NCBI RefSeq assembly: GCF_963676065.1
Contig: NZ_OY780933.1
Coordinates: 372,001 to 436,000, forward strand
Reading direction: 5' to 3'
Source: Maridesulfovibrio sp.
Lineage (GTDB): Bacteria > Desulfobacterota > Desulfovibrionia > Desulfovibrionales > Desulfovibrionaceae
DNA length: 64,000 nt
The notes beneath the pieces were generated by a model that was not told the DNA's origin, searched no databases, and was given only the letters and a program-made list of their open reading frames with translations. This document shows, one piece after another, positions 63,090 through 64,000 of the stretch. The position numbers and the translations under genes were made by a program. The first letter of the stretch is position 1, and every line of letters starts with the position of its first letter.

Positions 63090-64000
63090 ATGAGTGCGAA
63101 AAAAAATGAGAGAATCAACTCTTCCGGTAACAAAAATACCGGAACTCCCACTAAGCATGAACAAGACAACCGCGCAGGATATTTCTCGTCCCTTTCATTT
63201 GAAGAGAAAATAGAGCAATCCCGTCTGGCGGCATTGGTAGCATCTTCAGATGATGCGATTCTGGGAGCAAAGCTGGATGGAACAATCACAGACTGGAATT
63301 CCGGCGCAGAAAAGATTTTCGGCTACACTCATGATGAAATTATCGGTAAATCCATCCAGATTCTTGTGCCGCCTGAAATATCGGTAGATAAAAAAAAAAT
63401 CATGGATCGCATTGCTCAAGGCGAGCCCATAAATCAGTATGAAACGATACGTATGGGCAAAGACGGCACGCGTATCAATGTTTCTACCAGCATTTCCCCA
63501 ATAAGAGATCCTAAGGGCAATATAATCGGGGCCTCAGCAATTACCCGCGACATCACGCAAAGGATAAAGGACGAGCAAAAGATGAAGTCTCAGGCTTTTC
63601 TGCTTGAAGAGATGGGGCATCTAGCCAAAGTCGGCGGATGGGAGTTCGACCCCGCCACGGGCAAAGGAGCATGGACGAACGAAATTGCCAGAATTCAGGA
63701 TATTGACCAAAGCGTTGAGGCTACAGTTGATCTGGGCCTATCTTTTTTTCATGGCGAAAACAGGGAAAAAATTGACGCGGCACTTAAAGAGGCACGCGAG
63801 AACGGCACACCATACGATCTGGAATTGGAATTAATTTCCGCAACGGGGCAAAAAAAATGGATAAGAACCATTGGTAAACCCAAAATTGAGAATGGCGTAA
63901 TTACATCCATACGCGGAGCTTTTCAGGATATTACGGACAGAAAACAGATTGAGTTTAAACTTCGGAACAGTGAAAAGAAACTATATGATATTCTGGAATC
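63090..64000 (+). CDS. PAS-domain sensory protein, partial (cut by the window edge)
   Basis: An open frame runs from ATG 63090 (GGAGG seven bases upstream) to the window end without a stop, giving 303 visible residues. A basic, disordered start (1-40) leads to PAS 1 (about 48-165; ALVASSDDAILGAKLDGTI, SAEKIFGY, ITRDITQR) and PAS 2 (about 175-295; KVGGWEFDPATG, GAFQDITDRKQ), with a coiled linker beginning at the edge (KLRNSEKKLYDIL). The PAS-PAS-linker order usually leads into a histidine kinase or GGDEF domain, which lies beyond the window. There is no membrane segment so far. Confidence 0.88.
   Translation, partial: MSAKKNERINSSGNKNTGTPTKHEQDNRAGYFSSLSFEEKIEQSRLAALVASSDDAILGAKLDGTITDWNSGAEKIFGYTHDEIIGKSIQILVPPEISVDKKKIMDRIAQGEPINQYETIRMGKDGTRINVSTSISPIRDPKGNIIGASAITRDITQRIKDEQKMKSQAFLLEEMGHLAKVGGWEFDPATGKGAWTNEIARIQDIDQSVEATVDLGLSFFHGENREKIDAALKEARENGTPYDLELELISATGQKKWIRTIGKPKIENGVITSIRGAFQDITDRKQIEFKLRNSEKKLYDILE

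Noticed and set aside
1..64000. tRNA genes, insertion sequences, integrases or attachment sites
   Set aside because: Reading for cloverleaf T-loop motifs, transposase genes and terminal repeats gave no candidate; an automated scan would be needed to exclude them fully.

Overview
The window reads as a chromosomal stretch from a Gram-negative, probably marine, sulfate-reducing bacterium of the Desulfovibrionaceae (Maridesulfovibrio-like). This is inferred from the mix of large hybrid sensor kinases, nickel-pincer (lar) cofactor genes, a 4Fe-4S aldo/keto reductase, NhaB-type sodium/proton exchange, a sigma-54 activator and a type VI secretion system (T6SS) with DUF2169/DUF3540/DUF4150 accessory proteins. 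No rRNA, tRNA, insertion sequence, CRISPR array or phage integrase was recognised. Base composition and gene density look even across the window apart from one AT-rich gap near 58.2 kb.

Layout. 0-6.4 kb: a two-gene minus-strand signalling module, a 1770-residue kinase with four tandem periplasmic solute-binding domains followed by an HD-GYP response regulator (c-di-GMP hydrolysis). 6.6-10.9 kb: a Crp/Fnr regulator, DUF190 and DUF554 proteins, a lone glycosyltransferase-like gene and a patatin-family lipoprotein. 11-15.2 kb: an aldo/keto reductase followed by larC-larE-larB; larA itself is not present. 15.2-20.4 kb: a self-contained unit of a FadR/PdhR-type GntR regulator, choline dehydrogenase, betaine aldehyde dehydrogenase and a choline/betaine binding protein, preceded by three helically phased FadR-box-like palindromes. 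20.4-48.5 kb: a T6SS locus running on the minus strand from tssA to an AMIN-domain gene, with one divergent plus-strand gene, a TssB-TssC fusion-like sheath protein. 48.7-53 kb: housekeeping genes (serS, pncC/cinA-C, a porin, thpR). 53.2-58 kb: a histidine kinase and sigma-54 response regulator, convergent with a Lon-like protease that carries a receiver domain inside its ATPase module. 58.5-62.8 kb: a USP-like protein, an SLC13/RCK permease and NhaB. The right edge cuts a PAS-domain sensory gene.

How the genes work together. The T6SS locus holds the structural set tssA,B,C,D,E,F,G,H,I,J,K,L,M plus a PAAR-like tip (DUF4150) and pentapeptide-repeat proteins. It lacks the Fha/PpkA/PppA phosphorylation switch, and its TssL lacks a peptidoglycan-binding domain, a role the AMIN protein might fill. 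The choline genes would import and oxidise choline to glycine betaine (osmoprotection) under a GntR rather than the usual BetI repressor. The most unusual unit is kinase, sigma-54 activator and receiver-inserted Lon: the two receiver domains resemble each other closely, suggesting that one kinase could control transcription and proteolysis together.
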